Origin: Leminorella grimontii ATCC 33999 = DSM 5078
GTDB taxonomy: Bacteria > Pseudomonadota > Gammaproteobacteria > Enterobacterales > Enterobacteriaceae
Assembly: GCF_000439085.1 (NCBI RefSeq)
Contig: NZ_AUUA01000013.1
Location: 1-64,000 of the forward strand
Direction of reading: 5' to 3'
DNA length: 64,000 nucleotides
Below the pieces are notes generated by a model. It was not told the DNA's origin, made no database searches, and worked only from the letters and a program-made list of their open reading frames with translations. A program made the position numbers and the translations under genes. Of the stretch, positions 44,368-54,590 are shown in pieces. Each line of letters begins with the position of its first letter. Position 1 is the stretch's first letter.

Positions 44368-46995
44368 ATGAGCAAGAGCACCGCTGAGATCCGTCAAGCG
44401 TTTCTCGATTTCTTTAATAGTAAAGGGCATCAGGTTGTTGCCAGCAGTTCTTTAGTTCCCCATAACGATCCGACATTGCTATTTACCAATGCGGGCATGA
44501 ACCAGTTTAAAGACGTATTTCTGGGATTGGATAAGCGCGCCTATACGCGAGCGACGACTTCGCAACGCTGCGTGCGCGCCGGCGGCAAACATAACGATCT
44601 GGAAAACGTAGGCTATACCGCCCGCCACCACACCTTTTTCGAGATGCTGGGCAACTTTAGCTTCGGTGACTACTTTAAGCACGACGCCATCCGCTTTGCC
44701 TGGGCGCTTTTGACCAGCGCCGAGTGGTTTAACCTGCCAAAAGACAGGCTTTGGGTCACGGTATACGAGAGCGATGACGAAGCCTATGACATCTGGGCCA
44801 GCGAAGTTGGGGTGCCGAAAGAAAGAATTATCCGCATCGGCGACAACAAGGGCGCGCCTTACGCTTCCGACAACTTCTGGCAAATGGGCGATACCGGCCC
44901 GTGCGGCCCGTGTACCGAAATTTTCTATGACCACGGCGACCACATCTGGGGCGGCCCTCCGGGATCGCCGGAAGAAGACGGCGACCGCTACATTGAAATC
45001 TGGAACATCGTCTTTATGCAATTCAACCGTCAGCCTGACGGTACGATGTTGCCGCTGCCCAAGCCTTCCGTCGATACCGGAATGGGGCTGGAGCGCATTT
45101 CCGCCGTGTTGCAGCACGTGAACTCCAACTACGATATCGATCTGTTCCGCACGCTGATTGCCGAAGCGGCCAAGGTGACGAAAGCAACGGATCTGAGCAG
45201 TAAGTCTCTGCGCGTTATTGCCGACCACATTCGTTCCTGTGCGTTTCTTATCTCCGACGGCGTTATGCCGTCAAATGAAGGCCGCGGCTACGTGCTGCGC
45301 CGCATTATCCGCCGCGCCGTACGTCATGGGCACATGCTGGGCGCAACGGAGACGTTCTTCTATAAGCTGGTTGCGCCTCTGATTGGCGTAATGGGCAGCG
45401 CCGCCGACGAATTGAAGCAACAGCAGTCGGCGGTAGAGCAGGTGCTGAAAACGGAAGAAGAACAGTTTGCCCGCACTCTGGAGCGCGGTCTGGCTCTGTT
45501 AGACGATGCGTTGGCGCAGGTTGAGGGCGACACGCTTTCTGGCGAGACGGCATTCCGCCTCTATGATACCTACGGCTTCCCGCTAGACTTAACCGCCGAC
45601 GTGTGCCGCGAGCGCAACATCAAGGTTGATGAAGAAGGCTTCGAGAAAGCGATGGAAGAGCAGCGCCGTCGGGCCCGCGAATCGAGCGGCTTTAGCGTTG
45701 ACTACAGCAAGCTTATCCGCGTTGAGCAGGAGACCGGCTTTAGCGGATACGAGCGTCTGGAGCAGTCTTCTCGCGTAACGGCGCTGTTCGTGAACGGCAA
45801 CGAGGTACAGAAGCTTCAGTCCGGTGAAAACGGCGTAGTGATTTTGGACAACACGCCATTTTACGGCGAGTCAGGCGGCCAGGTTGGCGATGTGGGCCAA
45901 CTGCGCGCGCTGACGGCAAGCTTTGACGTTCAGGATACGCAAAAATACGGACAGGCGATTGGCCATATCGGGCAGTTGACGCAGGGCGAGCTGAAAGTAG
46001 GCGACAGCGTAGACGCCGTTGTTGACGGAGCTCGCCGCAACCGTATCCGTTTGAACCATTCGGCTACTCACCTGCTGCACGCGGCGCTTCGCCAAGTGCT
46101 TGGCGCTCACGTCGCGCAGAAGGGATCTTTGGTGAACGATAGCTACCTGCGCTTCGATTTCTCGCATACTGAAGCGATGAAGCCGGAACAAATCCGTGCG
46201 GTTGAAGATCTGGTGAACCAGCAAATCCGTCGCAATCTTCCCGTCGAGACTCAGGAGATGGATCTGGAAGCGGCTAAAGCCAAAGGGGCGATGGCCCTGT
46301 TCGGCGAAAAGTATGATGACAAGGTCCGCGTTCTCTCTATGGGCGATTTCTCTACGGAGCTTTGTGGTGGTACTCACACTGCCGCTACCGGCGATATCGG
46401 CCTGTTCCACATTACCTCTGAGTCCGGCATTGCCGCCGGCGTGCGCCGTATAGAGGCCGTCACGGGAGACAACGCAATTCGCGCTATGCATCAGCAAAGC
46501 GACGTTTTAAGCGAAGTTTCCTCACTGGTTAAGGGCGATAGCAGCAACCTGATCGAGAAGATTAAGGGGCTGATTGAGCATGCTAAATCGGTTGAGAAAG
46601 AGCTACAGCAGCTTAAAGAGCAGCAGGCTGCTCAGGAAAGTTCATCTCTGGTCAGCAAGGCCGTTGAAGTTAAGGGCGTCAAGCTCCTGGTTAGTCAGCT
46701 TAGCGGCGTAGAGCCGAAAATGCTGAGAACCATGGTTGACGACATCAAGAATCAGATGGGGTCGGGCGTTATCGTTTTGGCGACTGTCCATGACGATAAG
46801 GTTAGCCTGATTGCCGGTGTAACCAAGGACCTGGTCGATCGCCTGAAGGCCGGAGAGCTGATTGCTCCCGTAGCCCAGATGGTGGGAGGTAAGGGAGGAG
46901 GCCGTCCGGATATGGCGCAGGCCGGCGGCACCGATTGTAATGCTTTACCCGCAGCCCTGGCCTCGGTTGAAGGTTGGGTGGCTGCAAAACTGTAA
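44368..46995 (+). CDS. alaS: Alanyl-tRNA synthetase
   Basis: An 875-residue class II synthetase. Motif 1-3 aminoacylation core at the N terminus ([48 protein letters not shown]). The editing domain has zinc-type ligands HSATHLLH and [11 protein letters not shown]; a C-Ala oligomerisation domain completes it. The 140-bp gap after recX shows no clear terminator, so it may have its own promoter there. csrA follows, as in most gammaproteobacteria. Confidence 0.98.
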   Translation: MSKSTAEIRQAFLDFFNSKGHQVVASSSLVPHNDPTLLFTNAGMNQFKDVFLGLDKRAYTRATTSQRCVRAGGKHNDLENVGYTARHHTFFEMLGNFSFGDYFKHDAIRFAWALLTSAEWFNLPKDRLWVTVYESDDEAYDIWASEVGVPKERIIRIGDNKGAPYASDNFWQMGDTGPCGPCTEIFYDHGDHIWGGPPGSPEEDGDRYIEIWNIVFMQFNRQPDGTMLPLPKPSVDTGMGLERISAVLQHVNSNYDIDLFRTLIAEAAKVTKATDLSSKSLRVIADHIRSCAFLISDGVMPSNEGRGYVLRRIIRRAVRHGHMLGATETFFYKLVAPLIGVMGSAADELKQQQSAVEQVLKTEEEQFARTLERGLALLDDALAQVEGDTLSGETAFRLYDTYGFPLDLTADVCRERNIKVDEEGFEKAMEEQRRRARESSGFSVDYSKLIRVEQETGFSGYERLEQSSRVTALFVNGNEVQKLQSGENGVVILDNTPFYGESGGQVGDVGQLRALTASFDVQDTQKYGQAIGHIGQLTQGELKVGDSVDAVVDGARRNRIRLNHSATHLLHAALRQVLGAHVAQKGSLVNDSYLRFDFSHTEAMKPEQIRAVEDLVNQQIRRNLPVETQEMDLEAAKAKGAMALFGEKYDDKVRVLSMGDFSTELCGGTHTAATGDIGLFHITSESGIAAGVRRIEAVTGDNAIRAMHQQSDVLSEVSSLVKGDSSNLIEKIKGLIEHAKSVEKELQQLKEQQAAQESSSLVSKAVEVKGVKLLVSQLSGVEPKMLRTMVDDIKNQMGSGVIVLATVHDDKVSLIAGVTKDLVDRLKAGELIAPVAQMVGGKGGGRPDMAQAGGTDCNALPAALASVEGWVAAKL

Positions 46996-47016
46996 CTGAA
47001 AGATTGTCGCTTTTGT

Positions 47017-47041
47017 CCAAGCGCCGTTTGGCGGCGCTTGG
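47017..47041. terminator. Hairpin after alaS
   Basis: A perfect 10-bp stem, CCAAGCGCCG/CGGCGCTTGG, with a TTTGG loop. No T-run follows, so it may be a transcript 3' stabiliser or a Rho-assisted end rather than an intrinsic terminator. Confidence 0.45.
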
Positions 47042-47170
47042 CGCGAAAGTGTACCTTTCTCCAGTATTTTTTAGCACGTCGTGTAGTATAAACTTAATAT
47101 AATTAGCTAAACTTAGGCATATACCTGTTCTTATCTGGGGTATGTATAGAATGAGCATAGGTCTCGGCGA

Positions 47171-47190
47171 TATTTAATATTTATTAAATA
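47171..47190. promoter_or_regulatory. Perfect A+T palindrome in the csrA upstream region
   Basis: TATTTAATA-TT-TATTAAATA is a perfect 9-bp inverted repeat about 91-110 bp before csrA. It could be a protein-binding site near a csrA promoter or a weak leader hairpin. In the same leader, GGA motifs at about 47220 and in the ribosome site (AAGGAG) fit CsrA autoregulation, which is known in E. coli. Confidence 0.45.
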
Positions 47191-47280
47191 CCGCAGCTTA
47201 CGTTCTTAGGCTATATCATGGATAATGGGCTGGATGCACAAGAGAAGCAATGGTTTGTTTAATCTGTCAAGGAGTAACGA

Positions 47281-47466
47281 ATGCTTATTCTAACTCGCCG
47301 AGTTGGTGAAACGCTTATGATTGGTGACGAAGTTACCGTAACGGTTTTAGGCGTTAAAGGTAATCAGGTTCGTATCGGCGTTAACGCGCCAAAAGAAGTT
47401 TCTGTTCATCGTGAAGAAATTTACCAGCGAATTCAGGCTGAAAAGTCTCAGCAGTCGACTTTTTAA
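47281..47466 (+). CDS. csrA: Carbon storage regulator CsrA
   Basis: A 61-residue RNA-binding homodimer that blocks or stabilises target mRNAs at GGA motifs. The L4 and R44 RNA contacts are kept ([20 protein letters not shown]). Ribosome site AAGGAG overlaps a GGA. The position between alaS and a tRNA-Ser/tRNA-Arg cluster is conserved across Enterobacterales. Confidence 0.98.
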   Translation: MLILTRRVGETLMIGDEVTVTVLGVKGNQVRIGVNAPKEVSVHREEIYQRIQAEKSQQSTF

Positions 47467-47473
47467 GCAATTG

Positions 47474-47510
47474 ACGCACCCGGCGCTGTCTGGCGGGTGC
47501 GTTAATGCCT
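47474..47510 (+). terminator. Probable csrA terminator
   Basis: ACGCACCC (47474-47481) pairs with GGGTGCGT (47495-47502), followed by a broken T-rich stretch. A second smaller G+C hairpin with a T-run follows near 47552-47572. Confidence 0.55.
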
Positions 47511-47655
47511 TTCCTATAGTCATTTTTTAATTTTATTTTCTCACGCTCAGGCGCGCCGAAACGGGCGTTTTTACTTTTGTTATTTGTTTTTTTGCTGGCA
47601 AAGTGTTCGGGTTGTTTGCTTAGTGCTCAAACGGACGGGATGCGCGAAAAAGTAT

Positions 47656-47683
47656 TTGACTTATAGGGCCGGGAAAGTAATAT
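47656..47683 (+). promoter_or_regulatory. Promoter of the tRNA-Ser/tRNA-Arg operon
   Basis: TTGACT (47656-47661), 16-bp spacer, TAATAT (47678-47683), then a G+C-rich discriminator (GTGCGCCAC), the form expected of a stringently controlled stable-RNA promoter. It lies 60 bp before tRNA-Ser. Confidence 0.7.
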
Positions 47684-47743
47684 GTGCGCCACGCAGAACT
47701 GATAAGCGCTAACGCTGCTTGAGGTTTTGCTGATAGTAGATAT

Positions 47744-47836
47744 GGTGAAGTGGCCGAGAGGCTGAAGGCGCTCCCCTGCTAAGGGAGTATGTGGTCAAAA
47801 GCTGCATCGAGGGTTCGAATCCCTCCTTCACCGCCA
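47744..47836 (+). tRNA. serV: tRNA-Ser (GCT)
   Basis: A 93-nt class II tRNA with a long variable arm, anticodon GCT in CTGCTAA and an encoded CCA. It is the first gene of the cluster after csrA, as serV in E. coli. Confidence 0.97.
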
Positions 47837-47846
47837 TTTACGAACT

Positions 47847-47923
47847 GCACCCGTAGCTCAGCTGGATAGAGTACTCGGCTACGAACCGAGCGGTCAGAGG
47901 TTCGAATCCTCTCGGGTGCGCCA
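47847..47923 (+). tRNA. tRNA-Arg (ACG), copy 1
   Basis: 77 nt with anticodon ACG (A34 becomes inosine in the family), encoded CCA and acceptor GCACCCG/CGGGTGC. It lies 10 bp after tRNA-Ser and belongs to the argVYZQ-type cluster. Confidence 0.97.
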
Positions 47924-47996
47924 TCTTAGTAAGGTATCGCTATAATGCGATACGCCAGTGAACGTAGTCGTAACGCTCACTTCAGTTATTCAATGT

Positions 47997-48073
47997 GCAT
48001 CCGTAGCTCAGCTGGATAGAGTACTCGGCTACGAACCGAGCGGTCAGAGGTTCGAATCCTCTCGGATGCGCCA
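47997..48073 (+). tRNA. tRNA-Arg (ACG), copy 2
   Basis: 77 nt, identical to copy 1 except for a compensated pair in the acceptor stem: T at position 4 with A opposite (GCATCCG/CGGATGC) instead of C with G. Confidence 0.97.
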
Positions 48074-48170
48074 CTTTATTTCTAAGCGTCATGCAGCGTA
48101 AGTTAATCAAATGCATAATGCTTAGCGCCGTTGTCCTCAGCGTGAGGGTTAATCGGTAGATTTATCGGAT

Positions 48171-48247
48171 GCACCCGTAGCTCAGCTGGATAGAGTACTC
48201 GGCTACGAACCGAGCGGTCAGAGGTTCGAATCCTCTCGGGTGCGCCA
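48171..48247 (+). tRNA. tRNA-Arg (ACG), copy 3
   Basis: 77 nt, identical to copy 1. The spacers between the copies (73 and 97 bp) are different in sequence. It is the last gene of the operon; a T-rich stretch follows. Confidence 0.97.
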
Positions 48248-48478
48248 CCTTTTCTTTCTATCTAAATCCCTTTTTTCAAACCCATCATTCTTTCAATCGT
48301 TTGCGTTTTTTACATCGACATAGCTATGCCGCTGTATTTCTCGTGCTTGCGTTTGTTGCCTATAAATAACGAAATTTGAAGACGTTAAAGACCTAAACAG
48401 ATAAGAATTGGCTATTGAAGCAATCGCCTTCTCTTTTTTAGAAATCTGGTTTAATAGTGAGAGCTAGAGGAAAATAGA

Positions 48479-48553
48479 TGGCGTCCCCGACAGGAATCGA
48501 ACCTGTAACTAGCCCTTAGGAGGGGCTCGTTATATCCATTTAACTACGGGGAC
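48479..48553 (-). tRNA. argW: tRNA-Arg (CCT)
   Basis: 75 nt on the minus strand, from GTCCCCGTAG to GGGGACGCCA, with anticodon CCT in CTCCTAA. It matches E. coli argW closely. It is convergent with the tRNA-Ser/Arg cluster and decodes the rare AGG codon. No integrase or prophage adjoins it here, although argW is a common attachment site in relatives. Confidence 0.96.
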
Positions 48554-48816
48554 TCAAAAGCAGGCTGGCATTATATCCGCTTTTTCTATTCGTTTCAGCA
48601 GTTCAGTGTTCGTTTGTCTAACTTATCGCCTGTCTGCGGGTAAAAGGCGGTTTTTTGATAGGCTTCACATTCTGCAGACTTTCTCCCATAGGCTTTGATC
48701 TGACACCCTATTTTACTCATAAATAGGTACTTTTGGCACGGGGTGTACGCTACGAGCCCAGACAAGGCTATGTTATGATAACGGCAATTTTTCATCGACA
48801 ACGTGTAATGTAAGCA

Positions 48817-49443
48817 ATGCTGGAAGTACAAGGACTAAACTGTATCCGAGATGAAAGAGCTCTGTTCACCGAGCTTGGTTTTGTCATACATCCCGGTGAG
48901 CTAGTTCAGGTTGAAGGGCCCAACGGTGCGGGTAAAACCAGCCTGCTGCGCATTTTAGCCGGGCTTGCCAGCAGCGACGGCGGTAAAATCCTCTGGAAAG
49001 GGGAAGAAACCCGCCGCTCTCGCGACGGTTATCATAATGACCTCCTCTATATCGGCCATCACCCTGGCGTAAAGGCCGTGCTTACTCCTTATGAAAACCT
49101 CTCCTTCTTTCAGAAAGCGTCTGGTAAAGCCGACGATAGCGCCATTTGGGACGCGCTGGCGAAGGTTGGGCTGGTTGGCTATGAGGACGTGCCCGTAGCG
49201 CAGCTTTCGGCCGGGCAGCACCGTCGAGTGGCGTTGGCCAGGCTGTGGTTAAGCAGCGCGCCGCTGTGGATTTTAGATGAGCCTTTGACGGCGATAGACA
49301 AGCAGGGCGTTGAGCACCTGACTCGTCTGTTTGAAGAGCACGCTCAAAGCGGCGGCATTGTGATATTGACGACCCATCAGGATATGATTAGCGCGCGCTG
49401 CCCTATCCGCAAAATCAAGCTTGACGGCGGGGTGTGGCGCTAA
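48817..49443 (+). CDS. ccmA: Cytochrome c biogenesis ABC transporter ATP-binding protein CcmA
   Basis: A 208-residue ATPase. Walker [10 protein letters not shown], signature LSAGQHRR and Walker B LWILDEP. With CcmB and CcmC it releases haem-loaded CcmE from CcmC on the periplasmic side. It is the first gene of a complete nine-gene ccm operon; the stop overlaps the ccmB start (TAATG). The 260 bp before it, up to tRNA-Arg(CCT), should hold the operon promoter, but I see no clear match or FNR box. Confidence 0.95.
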   Translation: MLEVQGLNCIRDERALFTELGFVIHPGELVQVEGPNGAGKTSLLRILAGLASSDGGKILWKGEETRRSRDGYHNDLLYIGHHPGVKAVLTPYENLSFFQKASGKADDSAIWDALAKVGLVGYEDVPVAQLSAGQHRRVALARLWLSSAPLWILDEPLTAIDKQGVEHLTRLFEEHAQSGGIVILTTHQDMISARCPIRKIKLDGGVWR

Positions 49444-50102
49444 TGTTTATTTCCATCCTTCACCGTGAGCTGAAAATCGCCTTTCGCAAAGGGGCGGAGA
49501 TCGTCAACCCGCTGTGGTTTTTCCTGATTGTCGTCACGCTGTTTCCTCTAAGCATTGGCCCCGAACCTCAGCTTCTGTCGCGCATCGCGCCGGGCGTCGT
49601 TTGGGTGGCGGCGCTGCTGTCTTCTCTCTTATCTCTTGAGCGCCTGCTGCGCGACGATTTTCTTGACGGCTCGCTTGAACAACTCATGCTGCTGCCCGTT
49701 CCGCTGCCGGTGACCATTCTGGCGAAGGTCTGCGCGCACTGGCTGCTGACGGGCCTGCCGCTTTTGATTCTGTCGCCGCTGGTAGCGCTGCTGCTTTCTT
49801 TCGATTTTTCTACCTGGCGCGCCGTTGCGCTAACGCTGCTTTTAGGAACGCCGACGCTGAGCTTTATTGGCGCCATCGGCGTTTCGCTAACGGTGGGGCT
49901 GCGTAAGGGCGGCGTCCTGCTGAGTTTATTGGTGTTGCCTCTGTATATCCCGGTTTTGATTTTCGCCACGTCGGCGATCGATGCGGCGTCAATGCTGCTG
50001 CCTATCGGTGGATATCTGGCGATTTTAGGCGCTATCCTTGCAGGGACTGCGACGCTGGCGCCGTTTGCCGCCGCCGCAGCGCTGAGAGTGAGCGTACAGT
50101 AA
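49443..50102 (+). CDS. ccmB: Haem exporter protein CcmB
   Basis: A 219-residue membrane subunit with about six transmembrane helices. Family blocks: NPLWFFLIVVTLFPLSIGPEPQLLSRIAPG and SLEQLMLLPVPLPV. The start at 49443 ([10 protein letters not shown]) overlaps the ccmA stop by one base. Confidence 0.95.
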   Translation: MFISILHRELKIAFRKGAEIVNPLWFFLIVVTLFPLSIGPEPQLLSRIAPGVVWVAALLSSLLSLERLLRDDFLDGSLEQLMLLPVPLPVTILAKVCAHWLLTGLPLLILSPLVALLLSFDFSTWRAVALTLLLGTPTLSFIGAIGVSLTVGLRKGGVLLSLLVLPLYIPVLIFATSAIDAASMLLPIGGYLAILGAILAGTATLAPFAAAAALRVSVQ

Positions 50103-50146
50103 CGGCAGCGTAGCGATTTTTTATTTTAAATGTGAGCGTAACGACT

Positions 50147-50881
50147 ATGTGGAAATGGCTACATTCCCTCGCTAAACCCGAGACGATGTATCGTCTGTGC
50201 GGGAGGTTCATTCCGTGGACGGCCATTGCCGGTACGGTTCTCTTGTTAGGCGGCTGGACCTGGGGATTTGGCTTTGCCCCGGCGGACTACCAGCAGGGCG
50301 ACAGCTTCCGGATTATCTATATCCACGTTCCTGCGGCCATCTGGTCGATGGGGATCTACGGTTCGATGGCGATCGCCGCCTTTATCGGACTGGTTTGGCA
50401 GATGAAGTCAGCCGACATGGTAGCCTCAGCGATGGCGCCCGTAGGGGCCGTCTTTACTTTCATTGCTCTGGCGACGGGGTCCGCGTGGGGTAAGCCCATG
50501 TGGGGAACCTGGTGGGTGTGGGACGCGCGTTTAACTTCTGAGCTGGTGCTGCTGTTTCTCTATCTCGGCGTTATCGCGCTGTATAACGCGTTTGAAGACC
50601 GCCGTCTCGCCGGGCGCGCGGCGGGCATTCTGGTGTTGGTGGGCGTCGTTAACCTGCCGATAATTCATTTCTCGGTTGAGTGGTGGAACACGCTGCACCA
50701 AGGCTCGACCAATATGCAGCAGTCTATCGACCCAAGCATGCGAGCGCCTCTGCGCCTGGCCATTTTTGGCTACCTTTTCTTCTTTATTACGCTGACGCTG
50801 ATGCGCATGCGTAACCTGATTTTAAGCCACGACCGCCAGAAGCCCTGGGTTGAGTCGCTAGTCACCAAGGGGGCGCGCTAA
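50147..50881 (+). CDS. ccmC: Haem-handling protein CcmC
   Basis: A 244-residue inner-membrane protein with six helices that loads haem onto CcmE. The tryptophan-rich WWD domain is WGKPMWGTWWVWDARLTSEL, flanked by the two haem-ligand histidines (IHVPAAIWS and INLP/IIHFSVEWW region). The start at 50147 (MWKWLH) matches E. coli; a GTG at 50132 would add five residues. Confidence 0.96.
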   Translation: MWKWLHSLAKPETMYRLCGRFIPWTAIAGTVLLLGGWTWGFGFAPADYQQGDSFRIIYIHVPAAIWSMGIYGSMAIAAFIGLVWQMKSADMVASAMAPVGAVFTFIALATGSAWGKPMWGTWWVWDARLTSELVLLFLYLGVIALYNAFEDRRLAGRAAGILVLVGVVNLPIIHFSVEWWNTLHQGSTNMQQSIDPSMRAPLRLAIFGYLFFFITLTLMRMRNLILSHDRQKPWVESLVTKGAR

Positions 50882-51096
50882 TGACACCGGCATTTTCTTC
50901 ATGGCAGGAATTTTTCGCGATGGGGGGCTATGGCCTGTACGTTTGGCTGGCGGTATCGGCCACGATTTTGCCTCTGCTTATTTTAGTGTGGCACACGCGC
51001 TGGCAGCGTAAAAAGCTGCTAAACGAAATCCAACGCCGGAAATCGCGCGAGGCGCGCATTGAGAACGCAAAACGGGAACAGGAGGCCGTCCTATGA
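50881..51096 (+). CDS. ccmD: Haem exporter accessory protein CcmD
   Basis: A 71-residue small membrane protein with one helix (about 20-38) and a basic coiled tail. It has the family motif [12 protein letters not shown]. It overlaps ccmC by one base (TAATG) and ccmE by 4 bases, and stabilises the CcmC-CcmE adduct. Confidence 0.93.
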   Translation: MTPAFSSWQEFFAMGGYGLYVWLAVSATILPLLILVWHTRWQRKKLLNEIQRRKSREARIENAKREQEAVL

Positions 51097-51590
51097 ATCC
51101 ACGTCGCAAGAATAGAATGTTTTTGGCGATCGCCATTCTTATCGGCATGGCCGTCACGATTTCGCTCGTACTGTATGCATTGCGCTCCAACATCGACCTG
51201 TTCTATACGCCGGGCGAGGTGGTTTACGGCAAGGGCGAGGACAAGATTAAGCCAGAGCCGGGGCAGCGCCTGCGCATCGGCGGTATGGTGATGCCCGGTT
51301 CCGTCGTGCGTGACCCTACGTCTTTAAAGGTGACCTTTAAGGTTTACGATGCGCGCGCGGCGATCGACGTTCGCTACGACGGCATTTTGCCTGACCTTTT
51401 CCGCGAAGATCAGAGCGTCGTTGCGCAGGGCGTATACGGTGAAGACGACGTGATTACCGCCAAGGAAGTGTTAGCTAAGCACGACGAAAACTATATGCCG
51501 CCGGAAGTTGAAGAGGCGATGAAGGATAACCACCACCGTCCGGCTGAAAGCTATAAAAAAGAGGCCGAGATGCAGGGGAAAAAGCAATGA
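51093..51590 (+). CDS. ccmE: Haem chaperone CcmE
   Basis: A 165-residue periplasm-facing chaperone anchored by one helix (about 10-28). It binds haem covalently through the His in [13 protein letters not shown]. The OB-fold core includes [15 protein letters not shown]. The tail is hydrophilic and His-rich. Confidence 0.96.
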   Translation: MNPRRKNRMFLAIAILIGMAVTISLVLYALRSNIDLFYTPGEVVYGKGEDKIKPEPGQRLRIGGMVMPGSVVRDPTSLKVTFKVYDARAAIDVRYDGILPDLFREDQSVVAQGVYGEDDVITAKEVLAKHDENYMPPEVEEAMKDNHHRPAESYKKEAEMQGKKQ

Positions 51591-53548
51591 TCCCTGAACT
51601 CGGCACTTTTTCCCTCGCGCTGGCGACGGGACTGGCGCTGTTGTTGAGCATATATCCGCTGCTCGGCGCCTATCGACAGGACATGCGGATGATGGCGGTA
51701 GCTCGCCCTCTGGCTTACGGCCTGCTGGCGGCAACGCTGCTGGCCTTCGGCAGCCTGGTTTATGCGTTTATCGTCAACGACTTTAGCGTTATTTACGTTG
51801 CGGCCAACTCTAACAGCCAGCTTCCCGTCTACTTCCGCATGGCGGCGGTTTGGGGCTCGCATGAAGGTTCTCTGCTGCTGTGGATTGTGCTGCTGTCTCT
51901 CTGGACCGGCGCGGTCGCGGCGTTTAGCCACAAAATGCCGATGGACGCCGTCGCGCGCGTGCTGTCCGTGCTTGGCATGATAAACGTCGGCTTTTTGCTG
52001 TTCGTCATTTTGACCTCTAACCCTTTCCTGCGCGCGCTGCCGATGATCCCTATTGACGGTCGCGACCTGAACCCGCTGCTGCAGGACGTCGGGCTGATTT
52101 TCCATCCGCCGCTGCTTTATATGGGCTACGTGGGTTTCTCCGTTGCGTTCGCTTTCGCTATTTCTTCTTTGATGGCCGGTAAGCTCGATACCGCCTGGGC
52201 GCGATGGTCTCGCCCGTGGACGACCGCCGCGTGGGTTTTCCTTACTCTGGGTATTGCGCTGGGCTCCTACTGGGCCTATTACGAACTGGGGTGGGGCGGC
52301 TGGTGGTTCTGGGATCCGGTAGAAAACGCCTCGTTGATGCCCTGGATCACCGGCACTGCGCTGCTGCACTCGTTGGCGGTGACCGAGAAGCGAGGTTCGT
52401 TCAAAGCCTGGACGGTGCTGATGGCGATTGTGTCGTTCTCGCTGTGCCTGCTGGGCACGTTCCTGGTTCGTTCCGGCATTCTGGTTTCCGTCCACTCGTT
52501 CGCCTCAGACCCCGCACGCGGCATGTTCATTCTGGCGTTTTTAATCGTGGTGATCGGCGGCTCGCTGCTGCTGTATGCGATTAACGGCAGTCGAGTGAGA
52601 AAAACGCGGGCTCATCATGAGTTCTTTTCACGCGAATCCTTTTTGTTAGGCAACAATATTTTGCTGATGGCCGCCATGATGGTGGTTCTGTTGGGAACGC
52701 TGCTGCCTTTAGTGCATAAGCAGCTGGGGCTTGGCTCTATTTCCGTTGGCGCGCCGTTCTTTGACACGATGTTCATCTGGCTGATGGTGCCGTTCTCATT
52801 GCTGCTGGGCGTGGCGCCGCTGGTGCGCTGGCGTCGCGACGAGCCTTCCAAGCTGTTCAAGCGCTTGGCGGTCGCTCTGGTGGTTACGCTCGCCGCTTCG
52901 TTTATTCTGCCTTGGTGGCTGCAGGATAATATTATCGCCATGACGGTGCTGGGCCTGATGATGGCAGTTTGGGTCATCGTGCTGACGCTGATGGAGCTGC
53001 ATGAGCGAGCGACCTACCGCCACGGCTTCTTTAAGGGATTGGCTCAGCTTCCCCGCAGCCACTGGGGTATGGCGTTAGCCCACCTTGGGGTTGCAATCAC
53101 CGTGTTTGGCATTGCCTTTAGTCAGAACTACAGCATCGAACGAGACGTTCGGCTGAAGGATGGCGACAGCGTAGCGATCCGCGACTATACCTTCACCTTC
53201 CGCGACGTACGCGAAATTCAAGGGCCCAACTATACGGGCGGGGCGGGCGAGCTGGAAATCACGCGTAACGGCAAGCCGGAAGCCACGCTGCACGCAGAGA
53301 AGCGCTACTATAAGGTTGCAGGCAGCATGATGACCGAAGCTGCGATTGACGGCGGCATTACCCGCGACCTTTACGCCGCGCTGGGCGAACAGTTGGAAGA
53401 CGGCGCCTGGGCGGTGCGTATCTACTATAAACCGTTTGTTCGCTGGATCTGGTTTGGCGGCCTGTTTATGGCCTTTGGCGGCCTGCTGTGCATTCTCGAT
53501 CCGCGCTATCGTATTAAGAAACATCCAACACGCGAGGAAACAGTGTGA
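51587..53548 (+). CDS. ccmF: Cytochrome c haem lyase subunit CcmF
   Basis: A 653-residue polytopic inner-membrane protein that ligates haem to apocytochrome c together with CcmH/I. The WWD motif is [19 protein letters not shown]; further blocks are [14 protein letters not shown] and [17 protein letters not shown]. About 14-15 helices and a periplasmic domain near 560-620. It overlaps both neighbours by 4 bases. Confidence 0.97.
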   Translation: MIPELGTFSLALATGLALLLSIYPLLGAYRQDMRMMAVARPLAYGLLAATLLAFGSLVYAFIVNDFSVIYVAANSNSQLPVYFRMAAVWGSHEGSLLLWIVLLSLWTGAVAAFSHKMPMDAVARVLSVLGMINVGFLLFVILTSNPFLRALPMIPIDGRDLNPLLQDVGLIFHPPLLYMGYVGFSVAFAFAISSLMAGKLDTAWARWSRPWTTAAWVFLTLGIALGSYWAYYELGWGGWWFWDPVENASLMPWITGTALLHSLAVTEKRGSFKAWTVLMAIVSFSLCLLGTFLVRSGILVSVHSFASDPARGMFILAFLIVVIGGSLLLYAINGSRVRKTRAHHEFFSRESFLLGNNILLMAAMMVVLLGTLLPLVHKQLGLGSISVGAPFFDTMFIWLMVPFSLLLGVAPLVRWRRDEPSKLFKRLAVALVVTLAASFILPWWLQDNIIAMTVLGLMMAVWVIVLTLMELHERATYRHGFFKGLAQLPRSHWGMALAHLGVAITVFGIAFSQNYSIERDVRLKDGDSVAIRDYTFTFRDVREIQGPNYTGGAGELEITRNGKPEATLHAEKRYYKVAGSMMTEAAIDGGITRDLYAALGEQLEDGAWAVRIYYKPFVRWIWFGGLFMAFGGLLCILDPRYRIKKHPTREETV

Positions 53549-54102
53549 ACAAGAAACTGCTGTTTATTCCATTAGTCGTCTTCTTAGGCATGGTGATTGC
53601 CTTTATGGTGCAGCTGCAGCGCAATGCCGAGGGCGATGACCCAACCTCCCTTGAGTCCGCGCTTATCGGTAAGCCGGTGCCAAAGTTTAAGCTGGAGTCG
53701 CTGGATATACCCGGTAAAGTGTACGAGCAGGAGGCGCTAAACGACGGCAAACCGCTGCTGCTTAACGTCTGGGCGACTTGGTGCCCGACCTGCTATGCCG
53801 AACATCGGTTCTTAAACCGCCTGTCGGCGGAAGGCATTCGCGTAGTAGGTCTGAACTATAAGGATGAGCGGGGAAAGGCCATCAAGTGGCTCCAAGACTT
53901 GGGAAATCCTTACTCCCTTAGCCTGTATGATAACAACGGCATGCTGGGGCTGGATCTCGGCGTCTATGGCGCGCCGGAAACCTTTCTTATCGATGGAAAG
54001 GGGATTATCCGCTATCGCCACGCCGGTGATTTAAACGATAAGGTTTGGAACGAAGAAATTAAGCCTCTATGGCTTAAATATCAGGGGGAGGTTTCCCAAT
54101 GA
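53545..54102 (+). CDS. ccmG: Thiol:disulfide interchange protein DsbE/CcmG
   Basis: A 185-residue membrane-anchored thioredoxin (helix about 4-23) that reduces apocytochrome c via CcmH. The redox pair is C80-P-T-C83 in WATWCPTC, with the cis-Pro region GAPETFLID. Confidence 0.95.
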   Translation: MNKKLLFIPLVVFLGMVIAFMVQLQRNAEGDDPTSLESALIGKPVPKFKLESLDIPGKVYEQEALNDGKPLLLNVWATWCPTCYAEHRFLNRLSAEGIRVVGLNYKDERGKAIKWLQDLGNPYSLSLYDNNGMLGLDLGVYGAPETFLIDGKGIIRYRHAGDLNDKVWNEEIKPLWLKYQGEVSQ

Positions 54103-54590
54103 TGAAGTCACTTTCAGCCATGCTGTTTACGCTGCTTATGGCGTTTAGCGTTCACGCGGCGATAGATACCTATAACTTCAAGTCCGTAGAAGAAGAGCAG
54201 CAGTTTCGCGAGCTTACCGGCCAGCTGCGCTGCCCGAAATGCCAAAACAACAGCATCGCCGACTCCAATGCGCCAATCGCAACCGATATGCGCAATAAAG
54301 TGTTTGAGCTGATGGAGCAGGGGCAGTCCAGACAAGAGATCGTTGACTACATGGTCGATCGCTACGGCCATTTTGTGACCTACGAACCCCCGGTGACGGC
54401 TGCAACCCTCATTCTGTGGATAGTTCCCGCTTTGTGCGTCGTGTTTGGCATTGTTGCTATTGTGATGCTGTCCCGTCGGCGAAGAACGTCGGCGGCTGCC
54501 GGTGGCGCAGCGCTGTCGGTAGAAGAACAGCGTAGGCTTCAGCGCCTGTTAAATGAAGATAAGGGCGCAAAGGGCGGTAAAGCATCATGA
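54099..54590 (+). CDS. ccmH: Cytochrome c maturation protein CcmH
   Basis: A 163-residue periplasmic protein with signal peptide (1-20), the redox pair LRC45-P-K-C48QNNS and a C-terminal membrane helix (about 104-124). It ends after the short form; in E. coli CcmH is fused to a TPR domain, here encoded by the next gene. Confidence 0.95.
   Translation: MMKSLSAMLFTLLMAFSVHAAIDTYNFKSVEEEQQFRELTGQLRCPKCQNNSIADSNAPIATDMRNKVFELMEQGQSRQEIVDYMVDRYGHFVTYEPPVTAATLILWIVPALCVVFGIVAIVMLSRRRRTSAAAGGAALSVEEQRRLQRLLNEDKGAKGGKAS

Noticed and set aside
48479-48553. tRNA-Arg(CCT) as an integration site of a genomic island
   Set aside because: argW is a frequent attachment site, but no integrase, direct repeat of the tRNA 3' end or phage gene was seen nearby; the next genes are the core ccm operon.
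48595-48831. 78-residue frame on the minus strand upstream of ccmA, with several Cys
   Set aside because: No ribosome site, no recognised family, and it overlaps the ccmA start and promoter region. Possibly real but unsupported.
51551-52495. 314-residue open frame antisense to ccmF
   Set aside because: Long only because of the G+C-rich codon pattern of ccmF; composition (Gln/Arg/His-rich) and lack of family match mark it as a shadow.
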